A DNA stretch of 64,000 nucleotides from Promerops cafer (Eukaryota; Chordata; Aves; Passeriformes; Nectariniidae), in contig VZSE01012461.1 in assembly GCA_013398275.1 (NCBI GenBank), forward strand, positions 83,127-147,126. Direction: 5' to 3'. Positions 1 to 10,800 of the stretch are shown piece by piece; position 1 is the first letter of the stretch, and each line of letters begins with the position of its first letter. Both the position numbers and the translations under genes were made by a program. The notes beneath the pieces were generated by a model. That model was not told the origin of the DNA. It ran no database searches and saw only the letters and a list, made by a program, of their open reading frames with translations.

Positions 1-228
1 GCAGCACGCTGGGCTGAGAGCTGCATCCCTACCAACAGGGAGCAAAAGCAACAAGCACACCACGAGCCAGAGGGGAACCAAGTGACACAGGGGCATCCCT
101 TCATCGCCTGCTATTTCTGAGCAGCACATGTGCAGTTCCTGACCTTGGATGCTCATTTGCAAGCTTTCTTCAAGGTGCATTTACAGAGAAATGGGACCTT
201 CAGTCGAGTCCCTCACTGCAGAAATAAG

Positions 229-263
229 CATGGTACATGTACATGGTACATTACATGGTACAT
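229..263. repeat. Three tandem copies of CATGGTACAT
   Basis: The 10-mer CATGGTACAT occurs at 229-238, 242-251 and 254-263, separated by 3 and 2 bases. Each copy contains the self-complementary ATGTACAT/GGTACA type core, so the array could fold back on itself. No known element is recognised. Confidence 0.7.
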
Positions 264-1502
264 CCATACCTAATTCAGTTTTGAGATGCACAGCTCGTGT
301 TTGGATTGATGCTGCAGAGAATGACACTTTTATCCTCACAATCTCTGGTCACAGCTATATCTGAAGCCAGGCTGTTACACAGCAACTACGAAAGATCATT
401 TTAGGAAGCTGCAAAGGGAAGTCAACTCAACTCTAACTCATCAGGCAATTAAATTGCAATTATCAAGACAATGCTGTGCAAGAATGAAGTACTTCAGCAT
501 CTGAAGGATGCAAGATTGCTGTCAGACAAGCAGCACATGCTAGTGCCCAACCAAGTTCAGCATTTAGGTAAGGTCTTGGCTAGACTCCCTTCTGTGGAGG
601 CAACAATCTTTAAATTACTCTACAGCTCTGCAAGGGAACCTTAGGTCCATCAGGCCCCAGTAACAGGGACTTCAGAGCAGGTCAGGTCACTGCCAAGGAG
701 AAGCCCAGAAGACATAAGGAAACACTGGCAATATACAAGGTGAGGGTTGTGTACTTGTTTCACAAAGGTTCAATTTACTTCAGTTACTAACAAAATCACT
801 ATTCTGAAGGCAGGGACATGCAATAATAAGTACCTGTGAGCCCACATCTCCCCCAGTTTCAGAGAAAGCAAACATCCAAGTGCCCTGTATCATAGCCCTT
901 ATTCTTGAGCCAGGTACCTGCAAACCTTCTCTCACAATGCAACATTTAAAAACACACCCTAACCAAGCACAGGCAATTTTGTTTACAGCCAAATGTTAAG
1001 TTCTGCATAAAGTAGTCTCATTTTCACATAGAAGTCAGACCAAAATCCCATACATGTTAGAGCTATTTACGGTTTTGGACAGATGGTTTGATGGTAATTG
1101 TCATGTTTCCTCAAGGACAAGCTTTGCCAGAGATTTGCTCCAACAGGTAATTCTCAAAACCTTCCAACACAAGTATCTTAGAACACAAGCTTTAAGAAGG
1201 TGCTGCAGAAAATAAATCTGGTAACCCTCCTGCTGACAAACTTTCTTTTTGATTAGCAAACTAAGCAAAGTCATATCTTTCCCAGGTCACTTCAGACCAG
1301 AGCTTGTGCATTTTACACTTTCAGTTGAGGATTTATCAATGTTGTAACATGTCTGTGCTACTCAAAGAGTTTGATTTCCTGGCTTCGACAGGAGGGCTGG
1401 GATGCCTGTAGTGCAGACTCTGCAACACAGTTATTTAAATCCTTAACTTGTCACCCTGAAGGTACAACTCCGGGTGTCCTGTTCCCCATCTCTTCACTCT
1501 TG

Positions 1503-1763
1503 ACCAGTGACAGGATCAAGAGAACAATGTGAAGCTTTGTCAAAGCAGGTTTAGGCTGGATATAGGGAAAAAGTTCTTCACCCAAAGGGTGGCTGGGCAC
1601 TGGAACAGGCCCCCCAGGGAAGCAGCCATGGCCCCAAGCCTGCCAGAGCTCAAGAGCACTTGAACCCTCTTAGGCACATAGGGGGTGTCCTGTACAGGGC
1701 CAGAACTGAACTTCTGTGACCCTTGTGTGTCCCTTCCAACTCAGAATATTCTGTGATTCTATG
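1503..1763 (+). mobile_element. CR1 LINE, 5'-truncated 3' end
   Basis: This is the 3' end of a chicken-repeat-1 non-LTR retrotransposon in forward orientation. It shows the typical run of CR1 phrases: GTGACAGGATCAAGAG near 1507, GGTTTAGGCTGGATAT at 1549, AAAGGGTGGCTGGGCACTGG at 1584, and the short terminal repeat ATTCTGTGATTCTATG ending at 1763. CR1 copies end in such an octamer repeat rather than poly(A). The copy is about 260 bp, diverged and non-coding. An adjacent 61-codon minus-strand ORF is an accident of this repeat. Confidence 0.9.
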
Positions 1764-2003
1764 CTGAGCTATTATCAAGGTGTTTGAGGACAGGGACCAC
1801 TGCATGACACCACAGGGAAGAAGAATGTTTAACACAGCTACTCCCTTCCATCTTAGCAGTTATACTTCACACTACAAGTTGGTAGAGCAAGAAACTGCTA
1901 TGAGATTTCAGAAGTCTTCCTTATTGAGGGGTCAAATTAGCCCCATCTAACAGCTTTTCTTCACCAGATGTAGGATATTAACATAACAGCACAAAGAGTA
2001 AAG

Positions 2004-2030
2004 AAAAAAAAAAACAAAAAAAACCCTAAA
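2004..2030. repeat. A-rich tract
   Basis: A run of A interrupted by single C bases (about 2004-2023), followed by CCCTAAAAAGGG. Simple low-complexity sequence; no associated processed gene copy is seen upstream. Confidence 0.7.
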
Positions 2031-3501
2031 AAGGGCAGTGCTTGAAAGTTAACAGTATTAGAGCTGCTTTAATTCTGAGGACTCATGCCAGGCAGGCATG
2101 GTGGGTCCACTCATTAGTGCATGGAGGGCAAGTCATGTGTTCAGTCAGCTGTTGGGAGTCACAAGAGAGGGGGGAAAGAAAAGTATACTTGTTCTTCCTG
2201 AGTAAGTACAGCAACGAAGCCTTGATTATTTAACAAGGAATATTCAAATGACTCCACCCACTTTAACCTCAAATTCAGCTCCTGAGAGAGCAGGGTACAC
2301 AGACTCCAGCAGCCTGGTTCTACTGGAACCATAGCCAGGCTGCAGCTACTATTCACATGCCATTGGTACCACCACAGCCTTCAAGTAACAGCCAGCCAAA
2401 CACTGTGACATAGCTACTGACATACTATTCCCCTAAAAAGAGAATTCTCCACTTCCCCAGACCCAACTCCCACATGGGTACACAGACTGTTAGGCACAGG
2501 CCAGAGCTGGCCAGCCAGTGACAAGTACTGAAAGCTTTAAAGGTTCCATGCTGGCAAGTGTCAAACAAAGAACAGCTTGCTTACAGTTGGGGGGGGGACT
2601 TCATTCTGTCATGTGTTCTCAGTTTACATATAAAAACCTCATACACACAGATCACAACAGCTCTGCTTATCAGCAAACATTTGTAGTTTTCCAGGAGATA
2701 ATGCTGAAATTTCCAGCTTTGAGAACAAAAGGCCTAGAGTTACTAAGTAAGACATTCATTTTGATGCTGAGGTTACCGATCCTACTTCAGATTCAGACAG
2801 CCTTTTTATTACTAAAATAATTCCTCTATTTACAGAGAGTGCAATTGTCTTAAGTACAACCATGAGGCATTTCCATATTAATTAGTCTCTCTCTATATAT
2901 ATGGAAACTAATAATGCATCTATCACTTAATTTACCTTATTATACACTCACGGACAAAAGCACTTCTAACATCCACTCTAATAGTCCTCAGAACTGACTC
3001 AGGCTTTACACACACCGACAGCTACTTTCGCAATAACTGCCAGTCTCCTCGGCCGCCTCTCTGGTCAGATTAATTGCTCCCGGGGCTGCCGGTTCGCGTT
3101 AAAAGCGACCCCCACCGACCCCCAGAGCACCGTTTCACCGTCCCGACCCAGCGCCGCCCCACAGCCCCGGCCCTCCTTCGGCCACCGGCTACCCCGAAGC
3201 CTCTTCAGGCTTCGCGAGAGGCTACAGCAGCTCCACACGCCACAGACAATGCTCTCCCTCCCCGGGAGGCACTGCTCGGGCCTCTACGAGCCGCTCCGCG
3301 GAGGAGGCCCCACAAAGGCCTGGCGAAACGTGCATCCTGGGAAAGGCCCTCGGGGAGGAGCCCCGTCCTGGGGAGACCCTCCTGCATTGTCCCGAGGGCA
3401 GCGCCGGGCCCGGCTCCAAGGAGCTCGGCGCCGGCAGCGCGGCCGCCCGGGCCCGCCTGGGGGCGGGCAAACGAGCCGGGCCCCGGTGCAAAGCCGGCCG
3501 G

Positions 3502-3553
3502 NNNNNNNNNNNNNNNNNNNNNNNNNNNNNNNNNNNNNNNNNNNNNNNNNNNN
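3502..3553. other. Assembly gap (52 N)
   Basis: A run of 52 undetermined bases inside the CpG island. GC-rich bird promoters often drop out of short-read assemblies, so the true missing length may differ from 52. Confidence 0.98.
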
Positions 3554-3677
3554 ACCCCGATCGCTGCGCCCCCCGCCCGCCTCGTCGGCTTTAATGGGCC
3601 CCGCCGCCTCCCGCGCTCGCTTCCGCCTCCCCGACAACTTCCGCTCACGGGGCCCGTGCGTCACCGCGCGCCGCCCC

Positions 3678-3685
3678 CACGTGAC
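3678..3685. promoter_or_regulatory. CLEAR-like E-box CACGTGAC
   Basis: The palindromic E-box CACGTG followed by AC matches the 3' half of the CLEAR consensus GTCACGTGAC bound by TFEB and TFE3; the 5' flank here is CC instead of GT. It could equally bind USF or MYC family factors. It lies 14 bp from a YY1-like motif in the presumed RAB7A promoter. Confidence 0.5.
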
Positions 3686-3899
3686 CGCGGGAGCCCGCCC
3701 GCCATGTTTGGCCGCCGCGGCCCGGCCGTGTCCCAGGCGTGGGACCCCGCGCGGGCCCCAGCTCTGTTTGTGGAAAATAAATCTTTGTGGTAAATAAATG
3801 TTTGTGGACCGCCGGAGCCCGCACAGAGGGGAGGGGTGGGAAGGGACCTGCCTCCCCCGCGGGCTTCCATCGCAGCAGGGTAGTGAACACCGCACCCTG

Positions 3900-4535
3900 G
3901 GCTGAGGGGAGGCAGAAAGGGCTGAAGAAAGCGTCATGCTTTCGGAAATAAAGGGTGGGGACACACAGGCACTAAACTGTTCTTTGTCTTCTAAAGTGTA
4001 CTGAAGAACTAGCACGGAGTTCTCTACAGTTAAATTCCTATGTGAAAAAAAACCTTAGTTATTGCTATTAGAAATAAAGAGGCTACAATTTTAATTATAT
4101 ATATTCAGTATTTATAAATTTTTACTCGCAGCTGTAATCTAAAGTGGGGCAGTAGCAACAGCACTTGTCAGAAAAGAAGATAAAAGATGCCAGTTGAATA
4201 TGCATTCAGATTGATTAACCAGGCAATTGGCAGCACCAAGATCAATAGTGCAGGCAAGTAAAACAGGACCCTCTGAAGTCTCTGGACCTTAATCCATGGG
4301 GTAACAACTATCCTAGTGGTACAAGTGAAATTCATATTTTCTACTCTCTGTTGACAGCAAGTTCATTTTGTAACTCAGCAATTACTGTAATATTATTATT
4401 CATCCAAGTCATGTGACTGCTGGGGGTTTAATTAGCTTATGAACTCAGGAAAGCAACCATGGGGAAAAAAGTATCTTTAAAGCTAATGAAAGATAATAAA
4501 GGACTGGGGCAATATTCCAGCAATATTAAAAAGAA
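3900..4535. other. Intergenic, AT-rich
   Basis: AT-rich DNA upstream of the presumed RAB7A promoter, with ATTATATATATTC near 4095 and several AATAAA-like words. No exon, RNA gene or repeat family is recognised. Confidence 0.6.
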
Positions 4536-4953
4536 AATCATGCAATCACAGATTTGTTGGGGTTGGAAAGGACCTCTGGAGATCATCCAGCCCAGCCCTC
4601 CTGCCAAGGCAGGGTCACCCAGAGCAGGTGACATAGGAACACATCCAGGTGGGATCTGAAGTCTCCCGAGACTCCACGCTCTCCTTGGGCAGCTGTTCCA
4701 GGGCTCTGCCACCCTCAACCTAAAGAAATTCTTCCTCATGTTGAGGTGGAACTTCCTGAGTTTTCATTTATGGCCTTTGCTCCTCGTCCTGTCACTGGGC
4801 ACCACCAAAAAGAGTCTGGCACCATCCTCTTGGCACCTGCCTTTGAGATATTTGTATGGATTACAGATCCCCTCTCAGTCTTCTCTTCTTTTCTCCAGAT
4901 CCACAGGCCCAGCTGCCGCAGTCTCTCCTCATAAGAGAGATGCTCCAGACTCC
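4536..4953 (-). mobile_element. CR1 LINE, 5'-truncated 3' end, reverse orientation
   Basis: An inverted CR1 copy of about 418 bp. On the plus strand it opens with AATCATGCAATCACAGATTT (reverse complement of the CR1 terminal repeat). It continues with GGTTGGAAAGGACCTCTGGA, a segment about debris of 'lost' cysteine-rich ORF2 3' coding and untranslated sequence, TTCTTCCTCATGTTGAGGTG near 4728, and CATAAGAGAGATGCTCCAG at its end. It belongs to a different CR1 subfamily from the copy at 1503-1763. Small ORFs at 4738-4971 derive from the repeat. Confidence 0.93.
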
Positions 4954-7900
4954 AGAGAAGGGAACTTTTAGCAATAGTTTATTAGTGCTTTCAGGGTGCC
5001 ACAGTAGATGCAAAGAGCTGCAGAAAAACCTGGTGCCAGTTAAAATGCAGACTGGGCAAAAAGAGGAAAAGCCCTCAGCACATCAGCAGCTGGTGGAGCA
5101 GAGCACTGGCTTGTCCCAGTCCATTGCCCTTAACAGGAGACCCACGTGCTGGGCTGTTATGGGCAAACATTACTGGCAAATTAGTGTGTGTTCCTCAGCT
5201 CTCTTTTCCTGAAAGTTTCCTTTTTTATTTTTTTTTAAACAGTATGAAAAGCAAACAAAAACTGTGAGTGAAAATTCCTCCTGTACTGCAGAGCAATCCT
5301 GGCACCACCTATTACAGACCTTTGTTATGCAGAACTTCACAAAAAGTTCCTGTGCCACTTGCTCTTGACATGACCAACAGACGCTTTCTGATCCTCGGTG
5401 GGAGCACAGGATTTTCTTAAGCTGATGAGGCAAGATCCTGCTTGCCTCAAAGAACACACAGATCCTGGCACTCCAGAGGACCAGTGGCAGCAGACAGGTC
5501 CCTGCTATCCAGGATGGGGGCTACGTTCATAGAGTGAAAGTAGAAGGATGGTAGTAATGAGGTGGCAAATGGAAGTATTGATCTATGGCTCTTGAGATGC
5601 CCCCCTCCCCTCCCCATTAAAATAAACACATGCCCTGGGGGACACCAGAGTGTGCTGCAGTGACCAGCCCAGCACACTGAGTTTTAGCACCCTGTGAAGG
5701 AAACTATAAATGTCAAACCCCAATGAAAACCCATAAAAACATATCCGTTTGAAATCAAATGCCAGTCGTTCCCAATCACTAACACTGCTCTGAAGAAATC
5801 CATTCTCTGTCCTTGAGGGGCATTCACACAGCTGAGTGGATCTCTGAGTTTGCAGTAACAGGTCTTTAGACATTTACTGGTGCAGAAACCTCAACCTATT
5901 TCATGCATTCATTCCTCTAAACCAGGAAGTGAGAATGTCTCCTGCTTTGATTTTCTTCCTTTTGTGTCACCAAATCTCTATTTACTAATCTTCCGGATCC
6001 AATTAGAGACAATAAAACATTATATGTCTTACACCACCTCTTTGCTTTTGTCCTTGGACCAAAAGAGCCCCTCCCTTTCCCTTCTCATTCATGAGATGAC
6101 GGCGTGAACAGCAGTACAAAAACACCTGCAGAGAGGCCCAGGGAGGACATCACCTCAGCTGTGGCACCTACAGATCCTGACATTAGCTGGGAGCATCTGA
6201 GATTCTCCACAATGCTTAATGTATTCACCCTCTTCTGTGGACACACAGCTACCCCACCCCGGCCATCTGTGACATTAAAAGCTTGGGGAGAGTCCCCTTA
6301 TTCCCCTGATATTTGTTCAGCACATTTCAGCTCTCCAGAGTCCTGCAGTCCCTCCTCATTGCTGGGAACAGCCCTGGGACCCTTCTCTGCCTCTGTGCCC
6401 AGAGAGATGTAGCACCAGCCTGCGGTGGCTGTGCCTCAGTGAAAACTGACTGTCCAGAGCTTCCTCTGTGTAGCTGTCCTCTCTCAGCTGGCTGTGCAAT
6501 GCTTTCCCTTGTCATCTTTGGCCTTCCAGACCAGCTTCCTCAAATTATCATTGTAATGATCTGACATACGAAAATTCAAAAAGGGAACTAAAATGCAGTA
6601 AACACGCAAAATGTTGCTTTGTCATGCTTTGATTTATCTTGTCTAAAGCAGATTCCCCTTGATTCTGCTGGCATTTTGTTCATTAGAAATCTGCTATTGC
6701 ATGACCACCTATGCATCTCCACTGGCAAGAGCACAGACCCAGTCTTTTGCCTGCCCTGTCCCCTAATCCCTGCCTGCAGTACAAATACTGCCCTGGTAAT
6801 CTACTAATGCTTTCACCTTTGCAATCCTCTGATAGTTCCTGAGTCATAGAGCAGCATCACATGAAAACAAAAAGGTAGCTCTGGACAAGACTTGATCACC
6901 AGATACCAACTATAGGAAGCAACTGCAGTCACTTTATCTCATGGCAGATCTCCGATCTGTGGTGCAGAGGAAACTGAACAGTGCAGGGACTACATCTGTG
7001 CTCACTGAGAAAATGCATCTGCTGGAGGATGAACATCTTAAAGACAAAGCAGTGGTACAGGGTCTAAATGCAGCCATTGAAGTCTGAGCCACACAGGGAG
7101 GGTGGGGCCAACCTGCAGTGATGCAAAGCCCAATTGTGCCAAGTCCCCTCACACCAGACACAAGGGACACATAAAAGAAATGGCTTTGGACTCTTTTGAC
7201 AGCTTCCCCCTGTTCAATAGTAACAGCCACAAGAGCACTGCAGAGTTGTCATCTCTTTGATTCTGGGAGGTGGCAATGCTGGCACCTTCCTTTACATGTC
7301 AGCTCACTCCCTGAGATGAGAAGGTCCAAACACCTGCTCTGCCTTTGAGTCAGCCTCCTCAGAGGCTGTGGACAACATACTGAGCACAGGGGATATCCTT
7401 AGACAAGTATCTATGTTGGCCCTGGCAAAACAGGCAGGGAGAAACAACCCCATGCTGCTGGTCATGATGTAAGGTGGGCACCACAGGGCTTTGTGCTAAC
7501 TGTAGTTATCTGGGCCTAGACTGGTGGAAACCAGAGCCCATGGAAAAGTCAAGTGTCACAGGGGAAGGGATGTTTCCATGGCCCAGACTTTGTGCTCGGG
7601 GCCAGAGAGGCATTCACATCCTATTTATAACCATAGACCCATGAGGCTGTCACACAAATAGTGACAATCACTGAACCTCCTGCAGGTCTCCCAGCTGCCC
7701 TGCCTCCCCAGCTACAGAGGTTCTCCAACACCATCACCACCTTCCCACTTTTACAGCCAGTCCTAAATACCAGATAATTAATTTTTTACAGCTGCATTGG
7801 GAGGTATGTCAGGTAATTTCATATGATTGTTCTCATACTCAATTGGAGAAGATGATCCAGAGAGTGAAGTAACTTCCCTGAGGCCAGATGAGTCAGTTAC

Positions 7901-10359
7901 TTTGTCAGATCCGTGTCCCTTTAAACACAGACATTTCTGAAAGGCTTTTCAAACCATAGGAATGGTATAAAAATAGGTACAGAGAGATGTGAACAGCCAG
8001 CACAGAACTGCACAGGCCTTTGCAGAACTGGCCTTCCTTCAGGGATCAAGGTTTTGTATGAGGAGTGTGTTACCAGAGCAGCAGGTCCTATGAGCTGTTA
8101 CTTACCAAGCACTGAAGCCTTCACAGTGAAGATCTGGTGAGCCTGACAGCTCTCAGCTCATGCCATTATTGGCTTTTAAGCCATGAGGGCAGGCAGGACA
8201 GGCCAATGGCAGGCAGGAACACTTTGCAGGACCCACAGCTGGTGCCACTGCTCTTCTCTGCATGGGGTGTTGTGCGATGAGGTGGACCAGCCACGAGAGC
8301 TCTGCATCCAGGTGTTTTATGGCAAAGGGGGCCATGTCACGCTGTTGTTGCACCCAGATTGTGTCATGGGACAGGAGCCTGGTGCCACGTGACCTCTGTG
8401 AGTGGGACACTTTGTGGGACAGGTGACTTGCATGTTGCTTCTTCCTTAACAGTGACTCAGTGCCAAAAGATGTCCCAAAGACAGCTCTCTGTGGGTAGGA
8501 ACCAGACTGGCTGCAATGCAGCACACTCTCTGGGGTCTGCAGGTCCATCCTGGATCCCAAGAGACAGGGGTTGTCTGCAGAGACCTAGGAACTTCCTCTG
8601 GGACCCTCCATGGGAAGGACACAGACATGTCTCATAGCAGGATTCCCACCTCAAACGCCAGGCACCTCTCTGCAAGCACAGGGTGCTGCATAATAGCTTC
8701 AGATCTATCTGCTTCAGCTCTTTTCAAGTGACAGATTTTCGCAATGCCCTCATGTCTGCTCTAAAAGGAGAAGCAAATCATGTATCAATGGTAACCACAA
8801 GAAGCTGGAATAATTTTGAGTGTGTATTTTCAAAGACTGTGACAAAGATACTTAGCCTTGAAGGATAAGGGTGTGTGGGCAGAGAGGTTTGCTTTGCTTT
8901 TATCTTGGACAACACTTTTCAATGCCTGATACCTCAGCAGCTGCATTTCTGACCCCAGGGAGTTATGACTCACTGTTTGCAAATCTCTGAGGCACCAAAT
9001 TGAAGGTATGCATTGCAAAGCACGAGCCTAAACTGAAATGCTTATACGTGGGTGTTACAGCTCCAGCTATTCTGTTCCAGCACTCAGGGCTGGCTCCATA
9101 TCGTTGCCTAAATTTCTGGCAAATAGAAATCAGCACCTCTTACTTTGTTTAGATAAACAGGATCTCTCTGGGTTTGTCTTCTTCAGTGAAGTTCTCAACC
9201 AACCTGTGAGCAATGAGGCTACAGAAGATGCATTATCTCACCTACCCCAGCACAACGCCAGCCTGAGAAACACTGTTCTGCCCAGTTGCTTCAGACACCA
9301 ACATCAGAGCTGGGGCTGGCCTTCTGGGGGCTAAGGCTGTCTTTTAGCTGCTTTCTGGGTGACCTGTGTGGGGTGAGCCACTGGCTGCCATCCTTTCTGT
9401 TGGGGTGGATCAGTTTGATGACTCAGGGAAAAACAACACAAATGTCTTATCAAACATTTCTTAGCAGGCAGGCAGGCAGGCAGGCAGGAGAGCTTTGTGT
9501 GAGGAACCCAAGGCCTTCAGAGAAATGAATAAGAACAAATGATCAAAAGATCCTAATTTTTTTTTTCCCCCTTGATCATTGATGTTTTTCTTATCAGGAA
9601 AGTGGCTCCATACACTGCTGCAGACCAAAAGGGGTTAATGCTCCCTCTCTTTGGGAGACCTGTGATGGGAAGGAATCACCACCATCCATCTGGCAGGGCA
9701 CGATGAGGTTGTCTCTTGGGAAGGGCCAGTGCTGACCACCACATCCACACATGCCAAGGTCCATGACCAGCTGGGCTTGGGTCAGAAGTCTTGATTCAGC
9801 CAGGCAGGGGCTCAGGGCTGCCTTTCCTGGAGAAATGTAAATCCCAGCTGACACTTCACAGAGCATGATCCAGGAAGGTCTCTGCCAGTGGATTCAAAAA
9901 TTTACTAACCTGGTGAGAAATCTGCATTATCTCACTGCTTGAACTCAGGGCTGTTGGAGGGAGCAAAGGAACTGTCAATCCGTAAATGACCCCCTCTTGT
10001 TTGCTGCCAGTGGGATCCTCAACTTCCTGCTGTGTGTGGCAGATCCTGCAAAACTGAAGCTTTAAAATCCAGGTTTAAACTCTGCATGAACAACAGGCTC
10101 CTAAGCAGATACACCAGCATGTGCTTCCTTTTCCAAAAGGAAGCTGAGAAAGAGGAGTTGCTCCATGTGAAGATGGCAACTCCCCTATTGTGCGGAGTGG
10201 CCAGTGACAATTCCTTGCCAGACTTCATTGCCACTGAGGACAGTATCACGGAGCACAGAACTGTACTGTTCTCAGGTGGGTCCTGGCACCACATTTGCCA
10301 GACCGTAAAGGGTCAGAAGGAAAAGTACAACAGCACTTAGCAGAGAGATGGGCACTAAA
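4954..10359. other. Intergenic, no gene recognised
   Basis: About 5.4 kb of mixed-composition DNA between the presumed RAB7A promoter and an isolated CpG island. ORFs are short, overlap in several frames and show no recognisable domains. Simple tracts include a T-rich run at 5219-5238 and T9 near 9559. Confidence 0.6.
9465..9488. repeat. (CAGG)n microsatellite
   Basis: About six tandem AGGC/CAGG units. Ordinary tetranucleotide repeat, likely length-polymorphic. Confidence 0.9.
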
Positions 10360-10800
10360 TCCCACGGCGGTCCCGTGGCACCCGGGCACTGCATCACTGC
10401 ACAGCCTTTCCCGCACCTTCCGCCCTTCACCCCGGGGACAAACCACCTCCTGAAGTGACCCCAAGAGAGACACTGCACGCCCCAGAGCCCGGCAGGCAGC
10501 GGGAAGGCACAATGAAACTTGCAGATCCCTGCAGCGCAGGTGCCCCCTACCCGCGCAGGCCCGGGCGGCTCTTGCCCATCACAAACAGCCTCACCGGAGG
10601 CTGCTGCCGGGACCCCGCGGGAGGGAGCTGGGTCCTGCCTGGCACTGATTGTTGTCGTTGCCAAGGTGAGGCTGCAGCGATCGGGGCGGTGCAGCCACGG
10701 CCGGGCGGGGCCGGGGGCGGGGCTAAGGAGCNCGACGCGCAGACATGGCCGGGGCGGCCGAGGGGACATGGCCGGGGGGCAGGTGAGGCTTTTTGTCACC
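10360..10800 (+). promoter_or_regulatory. Isolated CpG island with GC boxes and a possible first exon
   Basis: A CpG-rich block far from both neighbouring promoters. Its right half has overlapping Sp1 boxes (GGGCGGGGCC and GGGGGCGGGGC, 10703-10723), then an ATG at 10745 in a fair Kozak context (GCAGACATGG), then a strong splice donor CAG|GTGAGG with the intron starting at 10783. Read as a first coding exon, 10745-10782 gives 12 codons plus 2 bases; an internal ATG at 10768 would give 5 codons in phase 0. No downstream exon could be identified. It may be the promoter of an unannotated transcript or lncRNA, or an orphan CpG island. Confidence 0.4.
10732..10732. other. Single undetermined base (N)
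   Basis: One N just before the possible first exon, in the Sp1-box region; a local consensus ambiguity. Confidence 0.95.

Larger units (their letters stand above)
1..3040 (-). other. Probable first intron of RAB7A (noncoding)
   Basis: No coding exon is recognisable on either strand. The block sits just inside a CpG-island promoter at 3.04-3.90 kb. In vertebrates the gene divergent to RPN1 is RAB7A, whose first exon is untranslated and whose first intron is long, so this is most simply RAB7A intron 1 on the minus strand. I looked for the RAB7 N-terminal coding exon (start codon and the P-loop GDSGVGKT) on the minus strand and did not find it, so it must lie left of the window. The block holds a CR1 copy, a short A-rich tract and a small CATGGTACAT repeat. 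The assignment is by synteny only. Confidence 0.4.
3040..3900 (-). promoter_or_regulatory. CpG-island promoter, probably of RAB7A
   Basis: A dense CpG island interrupted by an assembly gap. Its right half carries a compact set of housekeeping promoter motifs: an ETS/GABP site (ACTTCCGC, 3637-3644), an E-box CACGTGAC (3678-3685) resembling a TFEB/TFE3 CLEAR element, and a YY1-like CCGCCATGTTT (3699-3709). On the minus strand GTGAGC at 3648-3643 could be the donor of a short untranslated first exon starting near 3.7 kb. RAB7A controls late-endosome and lysosome traffic, and lysosomal genes are often under CLEAR control. Several long ORFs cross the island in both directions; they are open only because stop codons are rare in CpG-rich DNA. 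The assignment to RAB7A rests on gene order next to RPN1. Confidence 0.5.

Noticed and set aside
1..3040. RAB7A coding exon 2
   Set aside because: Searched the minus strand for the start codon exon and P-loop GDSGVGKT; not present in the window.
3074..4015. Long overlapping ORFs on both strands (up to 243 codons)
   Set aside because: They run through the CpG island and the N gap, are Pro/Arg/Ala-rich in all frames, and have no domain; stop-poor GC-rich DNA explains them.
4738..5212. ORFs of 62-118 codons
   Set aside because: They begin inside the inverted CR1 copy and have no coding character.
6310..6420. Additional CR1 fragment
   Set aside because: Some words (CTCCAGAGTCCTGCAGTCCC) resemble CR1, but the phrase order fails to match and no terminal repeat is seen.
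9465..9488. CRISPR-like direct repeats
   Set aside because: Simple tetranucleotide repeat in a vertebrate genome, without spacers.
10272..10799. 175-codon minus-strand ORF
   Set aside because: Spans the isolated CpG island and an N; Cys/Pro/Arg-rich with no recognisable domain or Kozak start.
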